Of a stretch of 64,000 nucleotides of DNA, positions 49,858 to 60,799 are shown piece after piece. The stretch is from assembly GCA_030141605.1 (NCBI GenBank), contig JAQGDQ010000360.1, positions 1 through 64,000 of the forward strand. Direction: 5' to 3'. The notes under the pieces are model-generated. The model had not been told where the DNA came from and searched no databases. It saw only the letters and a list, made by a program, of their open reading frames with translations. A program made the translations under genes and the position numbers. The number at the start of each line of letters is the position of its first letter. Positions within the stretch are counted from its first letter, which is position 1. Source of the DNA: Tubiluchus corallicola. Lineage: Eukaryota; Priapulida; Priapulimorpha; Priapulimorphida; Tubiluchidae.

Positions 49858-50811
49858 ATGGCAGACAGAATACCTGAACTGAATGCAACTTTTAGCTTCA
49901 CCAATGATGCAGTTCGTACTAATATCGAACTCGGTGTGAACATTTTTTCCTTGACTTTAGGCATTACCATCATTATAGCTAATAGCATCGTTATCATAGT
50001 GATTGCCAGAGCACCAATCTTACACAAACCATTGTATTATGCACTGTGTAACTTGTCAGTAGCTGATTTGGTCTCAGGAATCTGTCTCACTTTACAAACG
50101 ATTACCTTCAGTGTTGTTGATCCGAAGAAGAAAAACCTGACAATGTGCGTGTTTCTGTATGTCATACCAAATGCTTGTGTGAGTAATTCAGCCATAGGTT
50201 ACTGCCTGGCTACAGCTGAACGATACATTAGTATCATATATCCACTTCGCTATCACGTTTGGCTGTCCGATCGCGGTGTAAGAAACATTCTCATTTTTGC
50301 ATGGATTTATCAAACTGTCGTATTTGGTTCTTTGTTAATTTTGTACATCTTTGACAGGAATATTTTGTACAAGTGTGTACCAAATCCTCATGGATTATAT
50401 TCAAAATACATGTTTTACTGCTCGGTGACTGCATTTCCAGGGATATTAATTTCATTTTCCTACGCCTACATCACTATCTTAAAAACTGCATTGAAGCAAG
50501 TCCGGGAAATAGAAAATTCAACACATGTGGCAGCTGACAGCACTGTGACTAGAGCGACATCACTGCAAGCAAAACTTAAACCTGTGAAGACTGTCGCCAC
50601 CATAGTAGCGTTGTTTTTCGTGTGCTACACACCAACTGTGGTCGCCATTTTCATGTTGTATGTTCACGGTGAAACAAAAATGGTTAATGCAAACAACTAT
50701 TACTGGTTTCTTCTACCAGTATACTGCAATTCACTAGCTAGTGTGTTCGTGTACGTAGCAAAAATGGAGGAGTTTAGAAATGAAATGAAGAAGATGATTC
50801 CTTTCTGTTGA
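49858..50811 (+). CDS. Class A GPCR, array gene 6
   Basis: An intact single exon, 317 residues, same start context as the others. TM3 reads IPNACVSNSAIGYC, combining features of gene 1 (NAC) and genes 3/4 (IGYC). Motifs: D2.50, ERY, CYTP, NVFVY in TM7 (here NSLASVFVY, so N7.49 is also replaced by Ser), and loop-2 Cys (YKCVP). It ends MIPFC, with the second-type 3' flank. The replacement of N7.49 in a position already lacking the proline is notable. Ligand unknown. Confidence 0.9.
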   Translation: MADRIPELNATFSFTNDAVRTNIELGVNIFSLTLGITIIIANSIVIIVIARAPILHKPLYYALCNLSVADLVSGICLTLQTITFSVVDPKKKNLTMCVFLYVIPNACVSNSAIGYCLATAERYISIIYPLRYHVWLSDRGVRNILIFAWIYQTVVFGSLLILYIFDRNILYKCVPNPHGLYSKYMFYCSVTAFPGILISFSYAYITILKTALKQVREIENSTHVAADSTVTRATSLQAKLKPVKTVATIVALFFVCYTPTVVAIFMLYVHGETKMVNANNYYWFLLPVYCNSLASVFVYVAKMEEFRNEMKKMIPFC

Positions 50812-50997
50812 TGGGACACATCAGCAATTTAAACACTGGATCAAGATTGCTGAATGTGTTGCTAAAAAGAGATGGAATGAACTGTAGCGTGCGGTTACTG
50901 CTTTTTCCTAACATGGAAAACTAACAATATAAATACAATTGTCATGTGGTTGTCATGTGCGTCTGATATAGGTGATACCGTGATATAGGTGAACCGA

Positions 50998-51167
50998 GTT
51001 CAGACTAGAGAGTTTTTTCTGAGAGTAAACTCTCAAGTGTGAACGGCTTTGCGAGTTCTCTCGGTCTTGTCAAGTTGCTGCAAACCCTCCGAGAGCTGCT
51101 GAGAATTTCTCGTAGACAAGCTCTGTTCATTGTAGGAACTCTCAGGAGAAAACTCTCCAGTCTGAAC
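50998..51167. mobile_element. 170-bp MITE
   Basis: The terminal inverted repeats, 50998-51026 and 51138-51167, begin gttcagactagagag and end ctccagtctgaac, about 29 bp with few mismatches. The interior holds more ctctc/gagag motifs. No target duplication is obvious and no protein is encoded. It sits about 190 bp downstream of GPCR gene 6. Confidence 0.7.
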
Positions 51168-51242
51168 GCGCCATTTGATTGTGTTGCACTGATGCTATTG
51201 TGTCAGACTGCAGATGCGTATTCGAACGTGGCAGATATATGC

Positions 51243-52790
51243 TTAATAAAACATACTTTAAAGCAATCTTATACTGTAGATCAAAACAATGTACGCTTTA
51301 AAATATTTAAAGAAAACATACCAATTTTTTCAAAAATGACTTACGTGAAAGAATTATTACCACACAAACACAATTTCATGTTTGCACCACTAGTTAGTTA
51401 GTTTAAACATAATTTATTTAAGATTGGATCAGGCAGTTTGTACAACATGATTTAAGATCCTCACCACAACAGACTTTATGCACTATTTACAATAAGAATA
51501 AACTATACTTAGTTTTCAGTATACTTTAGTATACTAAAGTTTTACTACAGTGATACATTAGACATTAGTAGAAAATGACGGTTAGTAAATATTAATGTAC
51601 GATTATTTAAGAATGATGCATTTTATATCAGATAGAAACTACTAGAAGCGTTTAGTACGTAATATAAAGTCATGTATACATTGGAATATTTTACAGTTAG
51701 CAACATAGTTAAATACATCTTTTCCGAATAATAACAACTTCAACAGATCATTAGTTTCTAAGGCAGCTATATTAAGGTTTTCGGGCAGAAGTATTTCATT
51801 TAATTTATCAAACATAACTACCCTAGCTAGTTGATGCAATGGGCAGTGCAGCAAAAAGTGTTCAACAGACTCAAATCGAAATCCACAGTTACAATTCGGC
51901 AATATTGGATGACCGTTATTATCTTTACAGCCTTTAGAGAAAAGGTCATAGTTTAGCTGAGAAAATCCGATTCTCATGCGCGTATGATGCACTGATATTG
52001 GAGGTTGACCAAATGAAAAATGTTTCTTACGCAACGAAAATGAGATTTGAGCTCTTGTTTGAATTGTGAAATGGATGTAATTTCACGAATGTTCTGTGGT
52101 AAGTTGTTCTACATGTTAATGGTCGATATGAAAAACGATTTCTCACAGCTAACAGAATGGCAATTAAAATTTCTGTATTTAGTACCACTGCTTATATAAT
52201 AGGGGGTAACTTCGTTTACCTTTGGCGGCAGAATTGCACTTAAATAGTGGGGCACTAAGTCATTGATTATTTTGAAAAAAAGACATAGGCGATGATAATG
52301 GAAGCACCACAAGTTGTTCGCTGTTACATGCATTTTGCCATTCTCAGGTTACACTGGTGCTAGCGCCTGCATTTCTCAAACGTATTGCACAAAAAACACG
52401 TGTTGCACCTCTCAGTTCAGATGTGTTAATTTGTGACGAGCTACAAACGTTCGACAGCTCATGCGTTCGACAGCTGTAAATTTGAAATTTGAATTTTTAT
52501 CTTAAAACTTGCATAGCTTTAGAACAAGGCACACTGAATATCTTGCAGTAGCACTGTACTTCAATCTTCAGTTTCACAAACGCGTGTCAACACGTTCATA
52601 GAATATTTGTGCTTTGAAAATCATGTTAGTTTGTGATATCATCAGTAGTCGGGTTCGCTAACTTAATTGTCAATTAAGTTTTAATCTATTATTATTTAAT
52701 TATCAGAAACGCTTTTGCAGCATTAATTGTGTTAAAATGTATCCTTTTTATCGGTTCTTGTAAATGGTGCATTATTATTGTGAAAATCAT
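51243..52790 (+). repeat. Dispersed repeat F1, copy c (interrupted by a LINE)
   Basis: F1 sequence up to 51395 and again from about 52304, split by the minus-strand LINE. The right part includes gttcagatgtgttaatttgt, the uninterrupted version of the site where copy b carries its LTR. Confidence 0.8.
51396..52303 (-). mobile_element. 5'-truncated LINE with 12-bp target-site duplication
   Basis: Minus-strand frames at 52333-52109 (FFKIINDLVPHYLSAILPPK) and 52034-51642 (SQLNYDLFSKGC, CGFRFESVEHFLLHCPL) are the C-terminal part of a LINE ORF2, one frameshift apart. The 3' UTR ends with taaataaattatgttt on the minus strand, as in the copy at 4225-4732. Flanking gcaccactagtt (51384-51395) and gcaccacaagtt (52304-52315) are a 12-bp duplication of a site present once in other F1 copies. 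No RT or endonuclease domain remains. Confidence 0.85.
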
Positions 52791-52799
52791 CCTGTCTTT

Positions 52800-53125
52800 C
52801 GTTAATATCCACGGCAACCCTATATTAGATCCGCAACGAACTAAAAACTTCACCTAAAGCGTGACTGTTTGTCATATAATTCCTTTCTGAAATGTCCCTA
52901 ATGTATTTTCGTCGCCAGGCAACCCAACAGTGCCCTCTACAGGTAAAAATAGTAACAATATAATTTAGAGTTCATCAACAGAAGCGTTATATACGATGAA
53001 ATACTAAAACTTTCTTCATAAATAAAGCTTAAATATTTCCTGTTGATATTTAAAACATAAGTTAAGTGAAAAATTCTTAAATAACAGAGTAAAGTTTGAA
53101 AAATAATCAGGCATGCAAAAAATCA
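52800..53125. other. Intergenic sequence
   Basis: No coding feature or repeat recognised. Confidence 0.4.
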
Positions 53126-53129
53126 TTTT

Positions 53130-53345
53130 ATATTGTCAATAAGATCAATAATGTGTTTTTGGTGAGCCAGAGGTGCACACTGGGGAGACGATGAATGCCA
53201 TTTTTCGGTTCACCGCGGACACTTTAAGTTACTAAGAATTTTTTCTTAGTACTTAAGTCTTTCAAACAGGCAAATGTAATGCTAAGTAATATAACTTTGT
53301 AGGGAAAGTTGTTTGGGATTTTCTATAAAATTCCCTTTTCTTCAC
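53130..53345 (+). repeat. Direct repeat flanking minisatellite, left
   Basis: About 215 bp (gtcaataagatcaataatgt, later ggttcaccgcgg, later aactttgtagg) repeated at 54338-54552. A related tail (gcgacgaattgc...agactcaca-like) follows at 53365 and recurs at about 55260. Confidence 0.8.
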
Positions 53346-53419
53346 CTCCCTTATTCTTTGTAACATGGCGACGTGCAGCGACGAATTGCGTAGACTCACA
53401 CGGTTAGGTGTATAGTAGT

Positions 53420-54322
53420 TACTTTTTCTTATTTCTAGTTAGTTCTGGTTATTTCTTGTTAATTCTAGTTATTTCTTGTTAGTTCTCGTTATTTCTAGTT
53501 AGTTCTGGTTATTTTTAGTTAGTTCTGGTTATTTCTAGTTAGTTCTGGTTATTTTTAGTTCTGGTTATTTTTAGTTAGTTCTGGTTATTTCTAGTTAGTT
53601 CTGGTTATTTTTAGTTAGTTCTGGTTATTTCTAGTTAGTTCTGGTTATTTTTAGTTAGTTCTAGTTATTTCTGGTTATTTCTAGTTAGTTCTGGTTATTT
53701 CTAGTTCTGGTTATTTTTAGTTCTGGTTATTTTTAGTTCTGGTTATTTTTAGTTAGTTCTGGTTATTTCTAGTTAGTTCTGGTTATTTTTAGTTAGTTCT
53801 GGTTATTTTTAGTTCTGGTTATTTTTAGTTAGTTCTGGTTATTTCTAGTTAGTTCTGGTTATTTTTAGTTAGTTCTGGTTATTTTTAGTTAGTTCTGGTT
53901 ATTTCTAGTTATTTCTGGTTATTTCTAGTTAGTTCTGGTTATTTTTAGTTCTGCTTATTTTTAGTTCTGGTTATTTTTAGTTAGTTCTGGTTATTTCTAG
54001 TTAGTTCTGGTTATTTTTAGTTCTGGTTATTTTTAGTTCTGGTTATTTTTAGTTAGTTCTGGTTATTTCTAGTTAGTTCTGGTTATTTTTAGTTAGTTCT
54101 GGTTATTTCTAGTTAGTTCTGGTTATTTCTAGTTAGTTCTGGTTATTTCTAGTTAGTTCTGGTTATTTCTAGTTAGTTCTGGTTATTTCTAGTTAGTTCT
54201 GGTTATTTCTAGTTAGTTCTGGTTATTTCTAGTTAGTTCTGGTTATTTTTAGTTAGTTCTAGTTATTTCTGGTTATTTCTAGTTATTTCTGGTTATTTGT
54301 AGTTATTTCTGGTTATTTATAA
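53420..54322. repeat. 16/20-bp minisatellite
   Basis: About 900 bp of agttagttctggttatttct (20 bp) mixed with a shorter 16-bp form lacking one agtt. Blocks of several units are themselves repeated (for example about 53690-53830 and 53940-54080). A short degenerate remnant occurs at about 55325-55365. Confidence 0.95.
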
Positions 54323-54337
54323 TGTATAAATTACTTT

Positions 54338-54552
54338 ACATTGTCAATAAGATCTATAATGTGTTTTGGTGAGCCAAAAGTGCATATTGGGAAGGTGACG
54401 GGTTCTGTTTTTCCGGGTTCACCGCGGTCACTTTAAAAGTTAAATTTTTTTCTAAATACACAAATCTTTCAAATATGTAAGCGTCATGCTAAGTATCATA
54501 ACTTTGTAGGAAAAATAGTTTGGGATTTACTATAAAATTCCCCTTTCTTCGC
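54338..54552 (+). repeat. Direct repeat flanking minisatellite, right
   Basis: Second copy of 53130-53345, diverged by substitutions and small indels. Confidence 0.8.
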
Positions 54553-54654
54553 GTTAAACAAGTTGTTTACTGAACTAACAAGGTTTGGACTGTATACTCT
54601 AGTCCGGGCGCGTTCCTAGAAAGTTACCTTAACATTACTTGTACTGCGTGTTAT

Positions 54655-54995
54655 ACGAGTTTAAAAGAAGACGGACGATTGTTTAGACTCAATCTCATTT
54701 TAATTTACTGTCCAAAATATACATTTTCTTGCCTATAAAAGTTAACAATTGTTCCTTATATTTTGAATAATTAGCTTAGATAGTTAATTAATGGCAACCG
54801 AACACAGCTATTGCTTGCGTCTGAAACTAACCACAGTTTGTGCAATGGTAGTTCATGATCATGGTTATTAGGTACCGCCTTCTATTTGTCTGCCACGCGC
54901 ATGTGACAAAAAGGCCCCGCTGCCAATCTTAGTAGATTCACTGAGCCGTGCGTAGCTTTGAAAGTTTAGCGAAATTTGAGTATCCGAGGTAATTA
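54655..54995 (+). repeat. Dispersed repeat F4, forward copy
   Basis: Contains gacggacgattgtttagact, then aaaatatacattttcttgcc, and ends near tgagtatccgaggta. It is repeated as a reverse complement at 58228-58680. The two copies enclose the S repeat and a decayed LINE. Confidence 0.75.
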
Positions 54996-54999
54996 TTAT

Positions 55000-56020
55000 T
55001 TAATCTAAGCTTTGATTTAAAATAAGCTATTGTAGTTTTCAATATTTTAGAGCATCTTTTATCCTGAACTCGGGTTTGCACAATCATCCGGTTTTCCCTT
55101 AAAAGAAGACAGGATGATTTTTATATATGTTTAATTTAATCTTAATTTATGTCTTGCTTAATGCTACCAGGGGTTGCAAGATGATTAAACAAACTGATGT
55201 ACTTCAAAATTTCCATTTCTTTCTCCTTAAAGCTACTAATAATTGTGTATTCTCTGTAATGTGGCGGCGCGTGGCGACGAATTGCCTAAACTCACATGGT
55301 CAGATATATACTGTACATAACGTATACTAGTTATTTCCGGTTATTTCTAGTAATTTCTGGTACTGACCGATTAATGTTTTGGTCCTTTGTTTACAATATA
55401 GCTCATTAATGCTCGATCCTTATTTTGATTCTTCATGGTTTTGAGTGTTACTTTATTCCAAACTGTTACGGATACTTACTGTTTTATTATATAGTTAATT
55501 TATTTATATTTATGCTGCTTTTTAGTCTCTCCATTAAGCTGAACTTGGCTGTTGAAAGCAGGTAAGATGATCTAAGTTTTTTAAATACATGTCTTTCTTA
55601 TCTTTATAATACGTTATTACCTGTTCTGTTTAAAATATTCTATTTTAACTTTGAAGTTGCGCTTGTAGCTCAAAAGCCAGTGGTTCAAATCCAGGATTAG
55701 ATTTGATTTTTGCATATATTTCCTTCTACATTTGAATTTAATTTATAGAGCTGCTAGAAGAAAAACATTCAAGTCTTTATCATATTGCCAGCAAACTGCT
55801 GCGCTGCCTAATTTAAACAATGTGAAAAAACTTTCCAACTGCAAACTAAAATCAATTTTAGAGGAAAACCAGAACTGTGTAGAAATTAGTTCAGAATAAA
55901 GGATGCTCTAAAATATTGAAAAGGACAATAACGTTTTCTAAATCTAAAATTATATTAAATAATAATTACCCATGCGACATTCCAGTAAAAATATTAAAAA
56001 GTATCTACATTCGTTATTGG
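55000..56020. other. AT-rich intergenic sequence
   Basis: No gene. A tRNA B-box-like ggttcaaatcc occurs at about 55684 next to gtagctcaaaagcc, but no tRNA fold is possible because the anticodon arm is missing. Confidence 0.4.
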
Positions 56021-56345
56021 TTGGCATCCTTCTGTCTCGGAAGACAATGGAGTGTGCGCCAAGAGAGTCAGTTAGTGATCACATTGATGGAGCTGCAGCG
56101 TCGACTGTGGCTGGAATGGCCTCTGCAGGGCGCACGCCTGGGCAAGGTGTATGGAGATCCTGAGTTGCCCAGACAACAGGAACCCCCTCTCTTCCTCGCT
56201 GGTGTAGTCCAAAGGAAAGCAGAGCGATACGTTTAGCACCAGGTTTGCTGCAGGAGCTGCCGGAGTCAGTGAGCATGCTGCACTGGTCCGCCTTCGGGGC
56301 TCCACTCCCGATTTGCAAGGGTTACTCCTCTACACATGGCCGTTG
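56021..56345 (+). repeat. GC-rich dispersed repeat S, copy 3
   Basis: Matches 28586-28900, with a deletion of about 15 bp after ctgtggctg and a 15-bp insertion before aaggaaagc. It runs directly into the LINE that follows. Confidence 0.75.
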
Positions 56346-56349
56346 GGTC

Positions 56350-57930
56350 GCTTGACCGATCTAATGACTGCAGATGTTATAGCTAATCATTTATCGTATA
56401 TATTTAACCAAAATATTACGCGAAGCAAATTTCCTAATATATGTAAACAAGCTAATGTTACACCTAAACCAGAAACAGGACATTCACAAGATCCAAAAAA
56501 TTACCGACCAATTTCAATTGTACATGTTTTGTCAAAATTTTTAGAAGCAGTAATTTTCAAATTTGCAGATTCCTCGATGAAAAATAGCATATTAAATAAA
56601 AGTCAACTCGGATATAGATAAAATATAGCACAATAGATGCCCTGACCTATGACACAGAAAACTGGAGGTACTTCTTAGATCATAATGAATTCATTGCTGC
56701 CGGGTTTTTAGATTTAGGCAAAGCCTTTGATAGCTTGTCTCATGCCATCTTAAGCAAAAACTCAATACAATAGGATTCGATAACTGCTCGATTAACCTAA
56801 TAAAAGATTACCTAACGAATCGAAAACAAAGAGTAAAGCTAAACAATCACAATATAACATATTCAGAATGGGGTAAGTTAAAAACAGAGTCCCTCAAGGC
56901 ACCATTCTTGGCCTTTTGTCATTTATTATATATGTAAATGCCATCCCAAAAGCAATAGAAAACAACTGCCACATTACACAATATACAGACGACATTAGAA
57001 TCTATACAAAAAACAAACACTCAGAAATAGCTATAAAAGACCTACAAAACAACATACAAAAAATGTAATTTGTAAAAAGTAGTTTGTAAAAAATAAACAC
57101 ATTTTTTGATTATCATCATCTGCAAATGAACCCCGAAAAAACTGTTTTCATGCTACTAACACCCACTAATAGAAGCGAAGTAATATCAAACAACAAAACC
57201 ATGAAACTAGAAATATTCATTGAAGCCATACCTTAATCCAGCACTACACAATTCTTAGGAATGGAACTGAACAATAGGCTTAATTGGGAAGACCACATCA
57301 ACAATATAATTCGCAAAATGGGCCATTTTGTAGCAAGTAAAAGGCCAGCTTACTATTGATACCAAACTACTAATATACAAAACATTAACAATGCCTCATT
57401 TAACTTATGGCTGCCACCTACTTGCAAATATTTCTAAAACAGATAGGTTAGATAAAACTAAAAGTTATTCACTCAAACATGTACTAGGCCACTTTTCTAA
57501 AAAAAGAAATAAACACCATATAAACTCAGCCACTACCAATAAAGGAAAATTAAGAATACCCACTATAGAATCAAACATTTACTAACATACCTTAATATTT
57601 CTATTTAAATATATAAATGATATAATGCGTTCAAAGAAAATACTTTATTATTTATGCCAGATAAACATAAAACGAACGCACCTATAATCTAAAACAGTTA
57701 CTTACAAAAACACATATGGACACAATTCAGTACAGCATTCAACTTATGGAATTCAGCACCCTTAAGTATAAAATTAACAACATTTAAAACAGAACAGAAA
57801 AACAAACTGCTAACTCACAAAAGATCCTTATGGAAACGAGAAAGTAGAATTTATCAATAACTGGAGAATATAAAAAGAACACTTTAGACTCATAAATTCA
57901 TCATCATATAAGCGTCTCTACTATAAAAAT
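56350..57930 (+). mobile_element. Decayed LINE reverse transcriptase
   Basis: Successive frames encode RT landmarks in order: DPKNYRPISIVHVLSKFLE (about 56490), FLDLGKAFD (about 56705, motif A), VPQGTILGLLSFIIYVN (about 56890, motif B to C entry), YTDDI (about 56980, the catalytic box), LNWEDHIN (about 57275), and a C-terminal FNLWNSAPLS-like motif (about 57740). Several frameshifts and stops separate them, so the element is dead. There is no endonuclease domain. The YTDDI box and motif A Asp fit a CR1/Jockey-type non-LTR element. Confidence 0.85.
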
Positions 57931-58189
57931 ATACGACTTGCACGGAAACTTACATGGCAAAAAGTAGCAAAAACTATCAAAAAGCATTAAAATTCACAAT
58001 ATTTCAAATGTCACCATCGTATCATCATGTAGACAAATTTTTAGATATGTAAAACAGTATTTTAATGTTCTTATTGATTTTTATCTTACACTAACTGACA
58101 CAATTGCTTACATCAGTCTGTCACTGACTGGTTTTATACACTGATTTTATGTATGATGTAATTTGTTTTACTCTGTACTAGTGAATAAT

Positions 58190-58194
58190 TTTTG

Positions 58195-58228
<34 letters not shown>
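58190..58228. repeat. AT dinucleotide repeat
   Basis: About 14 AT units. A shorter one lies at 58588-58608. Confidence 0.9.
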
Positions 58229-58232
<4 letters not shown>

Positions 58233-58680
58233 CCTCGGATAGTTAAATTTTATTGAACTTTCAAAACCTAAGCGCACGGTTCAGCGAATCGAATAAGACT
58301 GGCAATGGCGCCCTTTTGTCACATTCACGTGGCCGATAAATCGGCGCGGTACCGTGATAAGCATGACCATGAACTGCGTGTACGACTGTGACGTCAGTGT
58401 AACGTTGCCCTCATATTCGTGACATCATATCTGCGTCTTATCGTTGCCTATGCAAACATGTTTGACGTGCATGGAAGATGTTTACCGTTGCACAAACTGT
58501 AGTTAGCTTGTGACGCAAACGATAGCTGTGTACCGTTAATTAACTCTCCCATATAATTATTCAAATATAAGAAACAGTTGCTAACTTATATATATATATA
58601 TATATATAGGCAAGAAAATGTATATTTTCGACACTAATTAAAATGAGATTAAGTCTAATCAATCGTCCGCTTTTCTTCTA
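58228..58680 (-). repeat. Dispersed repeat F4, inverted copy
   Basis: Reverse complement of 54655-54995 with extra sequence. Shared blocks include the tacctcgga end and the ggcaagaaaatgtatatttt segment. Confidence 0.75.
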
Positions 58681-59660
58681 GTGAAAAAAACGTTTTTGGC
58701 GGCCCCTTTTAATGTAAATTTAATGAAGTGAAACGAACCGTTTCAGTAAATGCACTCGAAACTAATCCATCATGTCTGCAAAACTTCCACACATAAAATT
58801 AAATTCATTTAACGAGGCACTTAATACATGTAATGGCGGAACATGGAAAATATTTGCAATAAACATTTCAACCGTTTATTCAAAATGAAAGAAAGAGGGC
58901 GAATCCAGTCCAATATGATGTTTTGGAGCAGAAAAACACAAAGTGTTTATAATATAGTATGTTCTGTCTAAGCTAAACTAAACTAAACTAAACTAAACAA
59001 CATGACAGGCACAACTAATGTCTAAACTAATCTAAGCTAAAGTAAACAATATGACAGTCACAACTAATGTCTTATCAGCAGACAAACTGATTGCACTTTT
59101 TCATAAACACAAATATGCAGAGCAGCAGCTATTTTTAAACTACACAAACCAGACCGCAATTTATTGATTGATTGATTTATTAATAACATTTATAAAATAT
59201 CCATCATTTTATAAAAAGGTGAAACTGGTTTGCTATGTTAGTTCTTAGGCCAGCCTATATTATGAAGTACCAAAATTCAAATACATCAGTTCACATTTGA
59301 TCAAATTTACATCACTTATATAAAAATACCAAAAAATAAAAAAAGTAATAAAATATATACAAAGTGTAAATTTTTTAAAAATTGGGAAACGTCGCTTAAC
59401 TGAGGTAAAAATGTTTTACAGAAATCTATTAAATTTGCAATCAAGTTTCGACTGACTTCCTACTAAAAACTGACAGGCTGGATGAAGTGACAATGTCGTA
59501 ACTGAGGTCATTCCATATACTACAAGTTCTGTTTGAAAAATCATTTATTTAACAGTGAAGCCCATAGTGATAGACTAAGTCATCACCCTTGCCAACTATG
59601 TAGACATTTTTCTTGTTCAAAAAGAGGGAATTCGTTTCTAAACGTTGCTTGCCAAGCAAA
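58681..59660. other. AT-rich intergenic sequence with CTAAA pentamers
   Basis: About 58972-59000 contains several ctaaa pentanucleotides, with two longer related blocks ending in aacatgacaggcacaactaat and aatatgacagtcacaactaat-type sequence. No gene is seen. Confidence 0.5.
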
Positions 59661-59668
59661 ACAAACGT

Positions 59669-59845
59669 GGCTTCCAAGGAATCAAACATGGCTTACAAGG
59701 AAAGAAACATGGCTTCCAAGGAATTAAGCATGGCTTTGAAGGAATCAAGCATGGCTTCCCAAGAATAAAACATGGCTTCCCACAGAAACAAACGTCCAAT
59801 CAATCAAGCATGGCTTCTCAAAGAAACAAACATGGCTTCCCAGGT
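59669..59845. repeat. 21-bp minisatellite
   Basis: About eight units resembling ggcttccaaggaatcaaaca, diverged. The period is divisible by three, so open frames of 64 and 84 residues (KHGFQGI repeats) cross it. Not treated as coding. Confidence 0.85.
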
Positions 59846-60169
59846 GAAGAAACTTTAGTAACACGCTATGTTTCAGGCGATGCCCTTGCGATCCTTTAAG
59901 TCATTCAAGAATTTTTCAGAGAAAGTGACATCACAAAATTAAGAAAACAAATTGACACAACCCACACCATGCCACCCACACCAAGCCACCCACGCAATGC
60001 CACAAAACAGCAGCAACAATGAGAACATTACGCACAAAGCTGAAGTCGCTTGAAATGCCAAACGCATCTTCTTTCCTCAAGGTTTCATTCCATCTATTGT
60101 AGGCATCGAGGTATCAACATATATTAGAGTATTCCACCCACTCCCATCTGCAACTAACAGTGTAAGTTC

Positions 60170-60790
60170 TTCTACTCCTAAAGGTTGATTTGGTTGAAAT
60201 TGTTTAACATCATTATTTATCTTAGTTATCCAAGTTGTTTTAGGTTTTTGCAAGGTTTTAAGGCTTCCTTTAAGGCTATTCTTACTGGTGCTTCATTTGG
60301 TAATTTTAAAAGATGTCCTAGCCGTCTTAATCTTCGAATCATGACTTTTGAACTCCAAGAAATTTCTTTCACTCTACTGTATGAATCTTCATTTTTAATT
60401 ATGTATGGTCATCTTATCTTAAAAACTTTCTTTAAAAGACTTCTATGAAATGTATCAATCCGCTTTTCTTGAGTAATCGTTAAACCCCGAGTTTCACTGT
60501 TGTACATAAATATGCTGGTGACGTAAGCATTAAATAATCGAAGTCTTACGTTGAGACTTAATTTCTGACTAGTAAATACATTCTTGTGCTGAAGAAAAGC
60601 AATGCATTGCTTGTTGTCTTCTACTTTTAATACAATTTTGGTGTTTAAAAAAGTTATGTGTGAATAGGCAAAAGTAAAATTATTTGTTTTTACAAGTAGA
60701 CCGCACTTTGACAGTGTGCAAAAACGAAATATTTTTAAATGCTTGTCCAAAAAACATTCTCATAACTATCACAATTTTAGTTATAGAAGT
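60170..60790 (-). mobile_element. LINE ORF2 C-terminal fragment
   Basis: The minus-strand frame 60750-60409 reads LNVRLRLFNAYVTSIFMYNS, then TQEKRIDTFHRSLL. It is followed after a stop by SKVMIRRLRRLGHLLKLP and a Leu/Ala-rich continuation to about 60185. These are the conserved motifs C-terminal to the RT domain in many non-LTR elements (RL..AYV.SI..Y.SE, EK.IDTF.R..LR, RR..W.GH..RLP). It is 5'-truncated and has stops. Confidence 0.8.
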
Positions 60791-60799
60791 TATGAGAGA

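Noticed and set aside
55656-55720. tRNA gene suggested by a ggttcaaatcc B box
   Set aside because: No anticodon arm or pairing acceptor stem. At best a tRNA-derived scrap.
59533-59899. 84-residue KHGFQGI repeat protein
   Set aside because: A 21-bp diverged minisatellite with no start context, splice sites or conserved ends.
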